Source: Macrostomum hystrix
Lineage: Eukaryota; Platyhelminthes; Macrostomidae
Length of the DNA: 64,000 nt
Direction of reading: 5' to 3'
Assembly (NCBI GenBank): GCA_950097015.1
Contig: CATNEN010000001.1
Location: 23,626,501-23,690,500, forward strand
The notes below the pieces were generated by a model that saw nothing but the letters and a program-made list of their open reading frames with translations, made no database searches and was not told where the DNA came from. Numbering within the stretch: the stretch's first letter is position 1; every line of letters begins with the position of its first letter. This document shows, piece by piece, positions 1 to 9,566 of this stretch. The position numbers and the translations under genes are program-made.

Positions 1-1149
1 TCAGGCGCGGGTCCTTTGTCGGCCACTGCATTGCCTGTGAAGCCAGGCGAAGGCGGGCCAGATTGCGCAGGTTGGCGTCCACAGCAACGGTTGTCAGGCC
101 GGCGTCTCTGGCTGATAGGCTGTACACGCCGATGTTGCTGCCGACATCCAGAAATGTGACAGGCTGCTGGGCTGCAGCCAGGCCCAGTGTGACTTTGACT
201 AGCTTGGTGACTAGCTCGGACTCCCAGCTGTGGCTGCTGGCCAAATTCGAAGAGATCGAGTCACCCGGATAGCCGAATATTGACACCCGGCGTCGAGTGG
301 CCTCATTGTAGAGCTGGAGTGGCAGCGCAGCGGCTGAGACCTCCTGGGGTAAGAGGTTCGAGAGATCGGGGGTAAGAGGGATCAGGGATCGGAATCAGGG
401 ATCAGGATCAGGGATCGGGATCAGGGATCGGGATCAGGGATCGGGATCAGGGATCGGGATCAGGGATCGGGATCAGGGATCGGGTTCAGGGACCGGAATC
501 AGGGATCGGGATCAGGGATCGGGTTCAGGGATCGGGATCAGGGATCGGGATCAGGGATCGGGATCGGGATCAGGGATCAACGAATCCCAAAGGCATTTGG
601 TTTTTTTACAAATTTTCAACGTTAAATATGTATCTTCTTTTTTAGTCATGCTGAGTTCTGAATGCGTTTTGTTTGCACAGCTGTGCTCACAAAGCTCGTG
701 TAGCAATTAAGCAGGCATTGTTGCATGAGGCTACAGCACCTACTTATTGTAGCTACTGGGCTAGAATTATGAACTATCGTCAAAAAGAGACGTACCTGCA
801 TCACCACTTTGGACAGGTTGACAGCCAGCCGGCACAGCGGAAAGCGACCTCCTAGAAGGCTGAACGCCAAGCTGCTTTCAGTGCCATCGGCTGGCTGACA
901 CAGACTTCGCCGCAGTTCCTCGTCCTCCAAGAACTTCAGGCCAGTCAGCTCTCGGTAGCCTCTGCAACTGGATGTCGCTAAGGCACCTGACGAGGAATCA
1001 CCGAGCACAATGGCTGGCAGGAGTCGCTGCGTGGACCAGACCATTCGCAGCTGTGTCTGGCCCATCGCTGACACGAGTATTGCGATGGCAGCACAGAGGC
1101 CCAGGATGAACCACACTAGCGTAGATCGCCTGCAACTGGTCAGAGGCAT
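1..1149 (-). CDS. FkbM-family SAM-dependent methyltransferase, membrane-anchored, C-terminus cut by window edge
   Basis: Two exons are visible on the minus strand: 1149-796 and 343-1, the second running off the edge. The first ends CAG|GTACGT, the second follows CCCCAG, and both are phase 0. The ATG at 1149 is chosen because it starts a short basic stretch followed by one hydrophobic segment (TLVWFILGLCAAIAILVSAM), which gives a type II membrane or signal-anchor topology. An in-frame ATG at 1311 would add 54 residues. Exon 2 carries the SAM-binding motif I, FLDVGSNIGVYSL, followed by VAVDANLRNL, the acidic strand that usually holds the SAM ribose. This matches FkbM-type methyltransferases (Methyltransf_21), which methylate hydroxyls of sugars or small molecules. 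A Golgi or ER lumenal role is inferred from the anchor; the substrate is unknown. The intron carries a 13 bp minisatellite. Confidence 0.72.
363..578. repeat. 13 bp minisatellite in the methyltransferase intron
   Basis: About 16 head-to-tail copies of tcagggatcggga with few substitutions. It lies wholly inside the 344-795 intron. Confidence 0.9.
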
Positions 1150-1969
1150 CCTTGCTGGCTGCTGCAGTTGAAGTGTAAACTGTGTTTGATGTATGTGTTG
1201 CAGTGGCCTATAGCTGGAGTTAGTGTATTTACGGTCAGCAGAGACGAGGGGAAACTTGCTGGGCAAGAAGGCCTTGTGTGCACACTTTAGCCACTCCTTC
1301 CTCGGTCGCATATAGCCCTGTCCCTCCCTTTACCCTACCCCCATTCCCTACCCCCCTACTGTACTCGGGCAGGGCTTTAGCTTCAGCTGGGATGGGACAA
1401 CGCCATTGAAGAAGCAATTTTTCTTCTATCTCTCATTCGATTTGCAGATCTGCCTGTGCCCAAGCACTGCAGATTGTGAAGGGGCCAATGAACAAGCTGC
1501 TCTGAATGAATGAAATTGATTTTCATTTGTAATAGGCAAACTGTTTCTGTTGACTTATTATTTTAATGGATTTTTTAACTTACGTTTTCGTTGACTTTCG
1601 GTGACTCTCGGCTCGGGTGAATTTATTCAGCTTTAAATTGGGCTCCAACACTTAGTGTGTTAAAAAATATCTGGACATGGTATCAAGAAAATTCGGACGG
1701 ACATAGACATAGGACACAGTTAAACGTAGTATTTTGTCACTAATTGCTTAGCAAATAACCCGAATTAGGAAAGCAGTTTTTCAAATAATCTGCTAATATG
1801 GGTGGGGAAGGGAAGACAGAAAAAGAGAGGAAGGGGAGTGTTTTATACGGGCTCCAAGGAAAAAATATAAGCTAAATTGTACATAATACAGATGCTATTT
1901 TTAGAACTCTATGGTCTAGACTCTAGCCCTGTCCCAGGCGGAGGGGGAGGCGCGAGCTGAGCCAAGGCC
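1150..1969. other. Upstream/intergenic stretch, no gene seen
   Basis: This is 5' of the methyltransferase start. It holds a pyrimidine-rich patch near 1317-1360 and then AT-rich sequence. I see no supported open frame, RNA gene or repeat. Confidence 0.5.
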
Positions 1970-2125
1970 CTAGCCAAAGAGTATCGAGGTCGCCTAGTAT
2001 AGAGTGTAAGGACGAAAATCTGAAGCCGACTTTTACGACCTAGAATCCACCCACCCCCTCCGGTCACCAAGCTTTTTAGTCTATGGAACAAATTTTGGCT
2101 AGAATGGTGTACAAAGCCAATGCTA
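1970..2125 (+). repeat. Dispersed repeat, copy 1
   Basis: About 150 bp that reappears inverted at 7796-7953 with roughly 90% identity by eye. The shared text includes agtatcgaggtcgcctagta and ccacccaccccctccggtca. The family is not recognised. Confidence 0.8.
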
Positions 2126-2342
2126 AAAAACGAGTATGCATTGAAAAATACGTAGAAGATAAAGCGTGGCTTTTAGGGTTGCATTTGTTTAAATCGCGAG
2201 AGCCGCAGGCTCGAGGGATTTAAGATAATACGAGTACAAGCCGTAAAGGTCATGCATTATCTCACTTTAAATGTCTATGGTCTGCTTTCAGTCAACTATA
2301 GAATGGATTTAAAGCGAAACGTGAGTAAAGCCAAAGATTATA

Positions 2343-4140
2343 AATACATGGATTCTAGGACACATCAGCGATGAGTCAAACCGTACGGATTCTAGAATAC
2401 ATCAGCGATGAGTCGAACTGTACGGTTTCTAGAAAAAATCTTTAATGAGTCAAACTGTACGGATTCTAGGACACATCAGCGATGAGTCAAACCGTACGGA
2501 TTCTAGGACACATCAGCGATGAGTCAAACCGTACGGATTCTAGAATACATCAGCGATGAGTCGAACTGTACGGTTTCTAGAAAAAATCTTTGATGAGTCA
2601 AACTGTACGGATTCTAGGACATCAGCGATGAGTCAAACCGTACTAATTTTAGGACACATTAGCGATGAGTCAAACCGTACTGATTTTAGGACACATCAGC
2701 GATAAGTCAAACCGTACGGATTCTAGGACACATCAGCGATGAGTCAAACCGTACGGTTTCTAGGACACATCAGCGATGAGTCAAACTGTACGGTTTCTAG
2801 GACACATCAGCGACGAGTCAAACCGTACGGATTCTAGGACACATCAGCGATGAGTCAAACCGTACGGATTCTAGGACACATCAGCGATGAGTCAAACCGT
2901 ACGGATTCTAGGACACATCAGCGATGAGTCAAACCGTACGGATTCTAGGACACATCAGCGATGAGTCAAACCGTACGGATTCTAGGACACATCAGCGATG
3001 AGTCAAACCGTACGGATTCTAGAACACATCAGCGATGAGTCGAACTGTACGGTTTCTAGAAAAAATCTTTAATGAGTCAAACTGTACGGATTCTAGGACA
3101 CATCAGCGATGAGTCAAACCGTACGGATTCTAGGACACATCAGCGATGAGTCAAACCGTACGGATTCTAGAATACATCAGCGATGAGTCAAACCGTACGG
3201 ATTCTAGGACACATCAGCGATGAGTCAAACCGTACGGATTCTAGGACACATCAGCGATGAGTCAAACCGTACGGATTCTAGGACACATCAGCGATGAGTC
3301 AAACCGTACGGATTCTAGAACACATCAGCGATGAGTCGAACTGTACGGTTTCTAGAAAAAATCTTTAATGAGTCAAACTGTACGGATTCTAGGACACATC
3401 AGCGATGAGTCAAACCGTACGGATTCTAGGACACATCAGCGATGAGTCAAACCGTACGGATTCTAGAATACATCAGCGATGAGTCGAACTGTACGGTTTC
3501 TAGAAAAAATCTTTGATGAGTCAAACTGTACGGATTCTAGGACATCAGCGATGAGTCAAACCGTACTAATTTTAGGACACATTAGCGATAAGTCAAACCG
3601 TACTGATTTTTGGACACATCAGCGATAAGCCAAACCGTACGGATTCTAGGACATCAGCGATGAGTCAAACCGTACTAATTTTAGGACACATTAGCGATGA
3701 GTCAAACCGTACTGATTTTAGGACACATCAGCGATAAGTCAAACCGTACGGATTCTAGGACACATCAGCGATGAGTCAAACCGTACGGTTTCTAGGACAC
3801 ATCAGCGATGAGTCAAACTGTACGGTTTCTAGGACACATCAGCGACGAGTCAAACCGTACGGATTCTAGGACACATCAGCGATGAGTCAAACCGTACGGA
3901 TTCTAGGACACATCAGCGATGAGTCAAACCGTACGGATTCTAGGACACATCAGCGATGAGTCAAACCGTACGGATTCTAGAACACATCAGCGATGAGTCA
4001 AACCGTACGGTTTCTAGGACACATCAGCGATGAGTCAAACTGTACGGTTTCTAGGACACATCAGCGATGAGTCAAACTGTTGTGTTTTCTAAAGCACATC
4101 AGAGATGAGTCAAACTGTACGGTCTCCAGAACACATCAGC
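2343..4140. repeat. 37 bp minisatellite with an AP-1-like heptamer in nearly every unit
   Basis: About 48 tandem copies of a 37 bp unit. Each unit contains gacacatcagcgatgagtca, ending in TGAGTCA, followed by accgtacggattctag. Variant units (with tagaaaaaatctt, or with ctaattttagg) recur in the same order in several places, for example near 2580-2800 and 3505-3800, so blocks of many units have been duplicated. It is intergenic and no credible ORF crosses it. Confidence 0.95.
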
Positions 4141-4146
4141 GATGAA

Positions 4147-5428
4147 GGTTGCCTGAAGGTTGGGAGGAAATGGCAGCTAAGCCTGAAGGTTGGGAGGAAA
4201 TGGCAGCCAAGCTTGAAGATTGGGAGGGCCTGAATATTGGGAGGAAGTGGCAGCTAAGCCTGAAGATTGGGAGGAAGTGGCAGCTAAGCCTGAAGATTGG
4301 GAGGAAGTGGCAGCTAAGCCTGAAGGTTAGGAGGAAGTGGCAGCTAAGCCTGAAGATTGGGAGGAAGTGGCAGCCAAGCCTGAAGGTTGGGAGGAAATGG
4401 CAGCCAAGCTTGAAGATTGGGAGGGCCTGAATATTGGGAGGAAGTGGCAGCTAAGCCTGAAGATTGGGAGGAAGTGGCAGCTAAGCCTGAAGATTGGGAG
4501 GAAGTGGCAGCTAAGCCTGAAGATTGGGAGGAAGTGTAGCTAAGCCTGAAGGTTAGGAGGAAGTGGCAGCTAAGCCTGAAGATTGGGAGGGCCTGAATAT
4601 TGGGAGGAAGTGGCAGCTAAGCCTGAAGATTGGGAGGAAGTGGCAGCTAAGCCTGAAGATTGGGAGGAAGTGGCAGCTAAGCCTGAAGGTTAGGAGGAAG
4701 TGGCAGCTAAGCCTGAAGATTGGGAGGAAGTGGCAGCCAAGCCTGAAGGTTGGGAGGAAATGGCAGCCAAGCTTGAAGATTGGGAGGGCCTGAATATTGG
4801 GAGGAAGTGGCAGCTAAGCCTGAAGATTGGGAGGAAGTGGCAGCTAAGCCTGAAGATTGGGAGGAAGTGGCAGCTAAGCCTGAAGATTGGGAGGAAGTGT
4901 AGCTAAGCCTGAAGGTTAGGAGGAAGTGGCAGCTAAGCCTGAAGATTGGGAGGGCCTGAATATTGGGAGGAAGTGGCAGCTAAGCCTGAAGATTGGTAGG
5001 AAGTGGCAGCTAAGCCTGAAGATTGGGAGGAAGTGTCAGCTAAGCCTGAAGGTTGGGAGGGAGTGGCAGCTAAGCCTGAAGGTTGGGAGGAAATGGCAGC
5101 TAAGCCTGAAGATTGGGAGGAAGTGGCAGCTAAGCCTGAAGATTGGGAGGAAGTGGCAGCTAAGCCTGAAGGTTAGGAGGAAGTGGCAGCTAAGCCTGAA
5201 GATTGGGAGGAAGTGGCAGCTAAGCCTGAAGGTTGGGAGGAAGTGGCAGCCAAGCCTGAAGGTTGGGAGGAAATGGCAGCCAAGTCTGAAGATTGGGAGG
5301 AAGTGGCAGCTAAGCCTGAAGGTTGGGAGGAAGTGGCAGCTAAGCCTGAAGATTAAGAGGAAGTGGCAGCTAAGCCTGAAGGTTGGGAGGAAGTGGCAGC
5401 TAAGCCTGAAGGTTGGGAGGAAGTGGCT
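4147..5428. repeat. 30 bp minisatellite with a 363 bp higher-order repeat
   Basis: About 43 copies of a 30 bp unit containing aagcctgaagattgggagga and agtggcagct. A 363 bp block, marked by the deletion variant gattgggagggcctgaatat, repeats at least twice (compare 4337-4563 with 4700-4926). Because 30 is a multiple of three, the array reads open as a 10-residue repeat on both strands, with shifts at the deletion variants. It has no other coding support. Confidence 0.93.
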
Positions 5429-5813
5429 CAAAATGTTAGACGAGTGGAAATTCGAACAGAGGAAATGCATTTTGCGCAAAAACAGCAACAGGTTTTTTAA
5501 AAAACAAAGAAAAAGGCAAAGCTTGTGTTTTAGCATTTTTTACCTAGAAATGGCACAGAAAAAAGGCTCAGACACATTGAGCGTCCCATTGCCACTCTAA
5601 TTAATTTGAAACTGTTTTAAGTTAGTGACAAGGCTTGCTTTAATGACTATTTATTATAAATATATTTCCATGCCAAATAGTTCGGTTTACATACTAATAT
5701 ACCTTTTAACCATTTTTTGGACATAAATGAAGTTTATTTAGTCCTTGGTCAGCTCAGTCCTAGAAAGTGAGTTTGATTTAGTCAGCACTCGGGCTTACCG
5801 TAGACGTAGACAA
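5429..5813. other. AT-rich spacer
   Basis: Unique AT-rich DNA between the 30 bp array and the Tc1-like element. Nothing else is seen. Confidence 0.5.
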
Positions 5814-5815
5814 TA

Positions 5816-6697
5816 CACCATTTTACCCTCAATTTTGAACAACGACAACTTCAATAGTGACAAACTCCGATTCAAATTCGACAGTTAACGGCAAGGCACG
5901 TCAAAGCTACATTCAATGTTGATCGAGATCAAGCGACTGCCAGTCTACAGCCCATTCTTGACTCCGGTAGAGAACGCCATCTCTTGCTGGAAGGCAGCTC
6001 TGAAGCAGTGTTTGGCTCGGATCCAAGCTGACTTCATCCAGCCCACAGCAGAGCAGCTCGCAGGGCGGACACTGGTGGCCTACAGACGTGACATCCTGTT
6101 CCGTGAAGTGGACTACACAGTCAATAGCGTCTCGGCCGAGAAGTGCGCGCACTGGTTCAACCTGTGCTATTTGTACGTTCCACGCTGCCTGGCCTCAGAG
6201 CCGGTTGAGGGCTAGAGGCAATGAGGGACTTAATGACCAAAAAAGACTGTTTTCAATGCACCATGTGTTCGGACCCGTTCTACGTAAAATAAATGTGAGA
6301 AATAAATGTAAGGCTTTACGTAAGGAAATGGGACGAATATATCTAAAAAATGTTACGCTCCACCGACCACCTTTCTGTCTTACCAGTCCGTCGAAATTGG
6401 ACGTAGACTGTCTATATTGAAGTGGAGTTGACAAAATTGAAGCGGATATTCAGGAGAGAATTTACCATAGAGTGTAACTTTTGTCGTTCGCAGTGTCAAA
6501 ATTGAATCAGAGTTTTAGACAACTTGAGGAGTGAGGAATTGGCTCGCGCATGGGCTAAATCGGACCTTTTCAAAATTGAAGTTGACTGTGTCAACATTGA
6601 ATGTAGCTTTGACGTGCCTTGCCGTTAACTGTCGAATTTGAATCGGAGTTTGTCACTATTGAAGTTGTCGTTGTTCAAAATTGAGGGTAAAATGGTG
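5816..6697 (+). mobile_element. Tc1/IS630-like transposon remnant with ~105 bp terminal inverted repeats
   Basis: The left end (caccattttaccctcaattt...) is repeated in inverse at the right end over about 105 bp, near-perfectly, and each end abuts a TA, the target duplication typical of Tc1/mariner/IS630 elements. The right interior holds several degenerate copies of a motif around tcaaaattgaa (6425-6600), which look like subterminal repeats. The element encodes only a C-terminal transposase fragment, so it is non-autonomous as it stands. Confidence 0.8.
5916..6215 (+). pseudogene. Transposase C-terminal fragment (DDE superfamily, Tc1/IS630 type)
   Basis: A 99-codon open frame beginning at the inner edge of the left terminal repeat. 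It contains LPVYSPFLTPVENAISCWK, the block around the third catalytic acidic residue (here Glu in PVEN) of Tc1/IS630 transposases. The N-terminal DNA-binding region and the first two catalytic aspartates are absent. Its tail (KCAHWFNLCYLYVPRCLA) matches the tail of the fragment at 6790-7256, so the two come from one family. Confidence 0.7.
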
Positions 6698-6789
6698 TAG
6701 TAAAGAAATGAAATCGATTTAGTCAAGTGTCGTGTTTTTAAACCGTTCCATGACTTGATTTTAGTCAAAATGAATTTTATTTAGTCATC

Positions 6790-7256
6790 ATGGCGGCAAC
6801 TGTAGGCATTCGCAGAGTTACAATCTCTGAGCAGGACCGGCGAAGACTCATCGACGCCTTTTTGGCAATGTCGATTGGCAGCAACAAGCGAGACAGCTAA
6901 ACATTCCACGTCAGTCTGCCAGAAATGTTATCGTTAAATACGAACAAAGTGGACGCGTTCAAGCATTGAGACGAGGCGGAAATAAGCCAAAAGCTTTAAC
7001 TGAAGCTATGCTCGACAGCCCTGTTGAATTTGTTGGTGAAACACCCACCATGACGCTCAATGACATGCGGCAGCTAGGCGACAGGAACGTTGCCAACGCA
7101 CTTGGCATCAATCTACAAGAACACCGCGCCCGCATTCTTGAGCGCGAACTGGAGGCGAGTATGGCAGCTGTCACACAGCCTCACTGCGAAGCCTGGCATC
7201 GTGAGAACCTTCGGTACATACCCCGCTGCATTGCCATGGAAGACATTGTTGATTAA
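6790..7256 (+). pseudogene. Transposase pseudogene: HTH N-terminus joined to C-terminus, catalytic core missing, frameshifted
   Basis: The ATG at 6790 opens a frame reading VTISEQDRRRLIDAF. The homologous continuation (DWQQQARQLNIPRQSARN, a paired-like helix-turn-helix) lies in another frame, consistent with one indel near the T run at 6860. The frame then runs to 7256 and ends with a tail (HCEAWHRENLRYIPRCIA) like that of the 5916-6215 fragment. The DDE core that should lie between the two parts is missing. I saw no terminal inverted repeats around this copy. Confidence 0.65.
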
Positions 7257-7259
7257 ATT

Positions 7260-7790
7260 GAAAAGGGGAAGTGTCGTGACATAAAGTTTTTGGTTTGTGT
7301 TGTTCTTGTTTAAGCTTTCGTCTCATGGCTATAAGTGGCTAATGTAGCTGGACGAATACCATGTATGCTTAAAACGTCCTCAAGACATTATTTCTGTATC
7401 TTTACTGTAACCGTATGTACATTGATTGCATTGTGTAAGGAGAAAAGAAGTTGAGTAGGATTCTTGCAGCAGAGTCGGAAAGACAAAAACATAAGTGATA
7501 AACAGGCAGAGCGAAAGAAAACAGTACTATGAGCAAATAAGCAGGAAGTAATGTAGCAAACATGTCAAGTGAGAGAGGAGAGGAGTCATAGCCTCGATCG
7601 CCAGAAGAATATCTAAAAAGAAGGAAATTAGCTGCGGTCTGTGGTTGTTGCTTAAACAATTGCAGGTCAGTGAGTCAATGAGATGCAAGTCCATTGCCAG
7701 CGCGAAAATAGAATATTTATATTTACTGAGAACATTTTTATCCTGATAGGCTTGTCGAATTACAGTATCTCTGATGGTTGATTCACAAAG
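7260..7790. other. Intergenic, nothing recognised
   Basis: Unique sequence. Short open frames on the minus strand have no recognisable content and no splice support. Confidence 0.45.
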
Positions 7791-7795
7791 ATTCA

Positions 7796-7953
7796 CAAAG
7801 CATTGCATTGTCTTTGTACACCATTCTAGCCACAATTTGTGCCGTAGACTAAAAAGCTTGGTGACCGGAGGGGGTGGGTGGATTCTAAAAATCGGCTTCA
7901 GATTTTCGTCCTTATTGGCACTCTATACTAGGCGACCTCGATACTCTTTGGTC
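7796..7953 (-). repeat. Dispersed repeat, copy 2 (inverted relative to 1970-2125)
   Basis: Reverse-complement match to 1970-2125 with a few small indels. The two copies bracket 5.7 kb. Confidence 0.8.
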
Positions 7954-7989
7954 TCTACCCTCAACCCTCCTAATACCTGTGCCCTGGTT

Positions 7990-8095
7990 TACCCCGATTC
8001 GCCGATTCCCGATTCGCCGAAATTCCTGACTCGCCGAATTCCCGATTTGCCAAAATTCCTGACTCGAATCCTGATTCGCCGAATCCTGATTCAAT
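7990..8095. repeat. Short degenerate array, left arm
   Basis: Degenerate copies of attcgccgaattcccg-like units. The array at 8405-8590 carries the same unit in reverse complement. Confidence 0.75.
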
Positions 8096-8404
8096 ACATC
8101 TTATTTTATCATAAATTAAAATTAAACCACATAACCATTGCCCTCTTTGAGTGTTGGTCAAACATTGGAACTCTATTTCTATTGTATTGAAATTAATTAA
8201 AAAACTAACTTAAATGAAATGCACTTTCTTCATTCATTAACTTGTAAACTTGCTTCTAAACTTTATTAGCTTTCTGGAACGTAGATTGAGTGAGCAAAGA
8301 AGAACATCACACGTACTTCGGAAAAAGCAAAACTTGCTGGACATCCTTGTAGAGCCGAAAGTAAAAGTGTAATGAGGTACGGTAGCTCAGCAAGAAATGT
8401 TCTT

Positions 8405-8590
8405 CGCAATTTTTTCGGCAAATAGGGAATTCGGCGAATCGGGAATTTGGGCGAATCGGGATTCGGCGAATCAGGAATTCGGCGACTCGGGAATTTCGGC
8501 AAATCGGAAATTTCGGCGAATCGGGATTCGGCGACTCGGGAATTTCGGCGAATCGGGATTCGGCGAATCGGGAATCGGCGAATCGGGATT
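8405..8590. repeat. Short degenerate array, right arm (inverse of 7990-8095)
   Basis: Units of about 15-16 bp built on gggaatttcggcgaatc, the reverse complement of the left arm. Together they could form an imperfect large hairpin around a 310 bp unique loop. Confidence 0.75.
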
Positions 8591-8703
8591 GAGTAGAGTG
8601 ACTGAGTGACTGAGTAGAGACTCACGTCAGTAAGATTAAACTCTGGTCATAGACAAAGAGTGTCAAAACATCGTGAAATTTAGCAAAGTGAAATCGACAT
8701 GGT

Positions 8704-9201
8704 CTATGGGCGGCCGTTTTTGTCAGTCCGAGGCACCACAATCACTGGCCTGTGAGCATGATGCACCACATGATCCGACACACTCCCCAGCAGAGACCGT
8801 TTGAGTCCATTCAAGCCTCGACTGCCCATCAGGATGGCGCTGGCGTCCCGCTCTGTCGCCATAGCAACTATAGCCTTCCCAGCATCCGATTCGTACTTGT
8901 CCACAAACTCAACGCAATGGTCCTCGATGCCAAACTGCTTGCAGAGGGTCAGGCAGCGTCGGCGCACCTTGTCGATCTCGGCTGCGGACTCGCGCATCAG
9001 ACCTGCGTACAGTTCCGTCTTCGACATTTTCAGGGTTGTATTTCCGCGCGGCAACGGCGGTGCCTCCACAGAGTAGAAAATCAGCAACTGGGGATGAGGA
9101 AGGGGCCGATTTGAGTACATTCTGGCGAACCATTCCAGCGCCGTCTGACTGTGCTCACTGCCGTCGTAGGCCAGCACAATGGTCGGGACTTGATGGGCCA
9201 T
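8704..9201 (-). CDS. Universal stress protein (UspA family), single exon
   Basis: A 165-residue alpha/beta protein of normal length for a single-domain Usp. The start ATG at 9201 places the family's first strand directly after the Met (VPTIVLAYDGSEHSQTALEW), so the extra 11 in-frame residues upstream are not used. Residues 126-140 give GSRGLNGLKRSLLGS, the G-2X-G-9X-G(S) motif that binds ATP phosphates, and the C-terminus ends in the usual strand RPVIVVP. Both indicate an ATP-binding cytosolic Usp. Eukaryotic Usp proteins are linked to stress tolerance, but no specific partner can be read here. No intron interrupts the gene, and its neighbours are repeats on both sides. Confidence 0.92.
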   Translation of the reverse strand: MAHQVPTIVLAYDGSEHSQTALEWFARMYSNRPLPHPQLLIFYSVEAPPLPRGNTTLKMSKTELYAGLMRESAAEIDKVRRRCLTLCKQFGIEDHCVEFVDKYESDAGKAIVAMATERDASAILMGSRGLNGLKRSLLGSVSDHVVHHAHRPVIVVPRTDKNGRP

Positions 9202-9566
9202 GCTGAAGTCACACTTTCTATTGCTAGATAGCACACTCTAAGCTGACTTCTTGTTAGTTTAAGTTGAGTCAAAGTAAAGGTAGCTGACGTTAGATAACGA
9301 GTTGACTGCTCTGTACACTCGTACAGTAGTTGGACTCGGGGCTCATTAACCTGCAGTCTTCTAATTGGAGTCTTATTTGTTTTTTTCTCAGTTCAAGCCT
9401 TTTTATGAGTTTATCAATGTCCTTTTGTATCGCTAGTTGAGAATAGCTGCGAAATAGCTTTCGCTGACCAATGGGGTAAAACATGTTGGCCTTGTAGAGA
9501 GTAGGACGAAACAGCTGAACAATCTTCTGCTGCAAATTTAAAGGTCAATGTAAAATTGTTTGTCCG
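9202..9566. other. Spacer upstream of the universal stress gene
   Basis: Presumed promoter and 5' region of the stress gene. No motif can be singled out with confidence. Confidence 0.4.

Noticed and set aside
2343-4140. CRISPR-like array
   Set aside because: Units are contiguous with no variable spacers, and the genome is eukaryotic.
4926-5600. 224-codon Lys/Trp/Leu-rich ORF
   Set aside because: 30 bp array plus a chance open tail; the opposite strand is equally open.
9290-9535. 81-codon minus-strand ORF, Lys/Leu-rich
   Set aside because: Starts at TTG with no ATG in a suitable place and no recognisable content; could be the 5' region of the stress gene.
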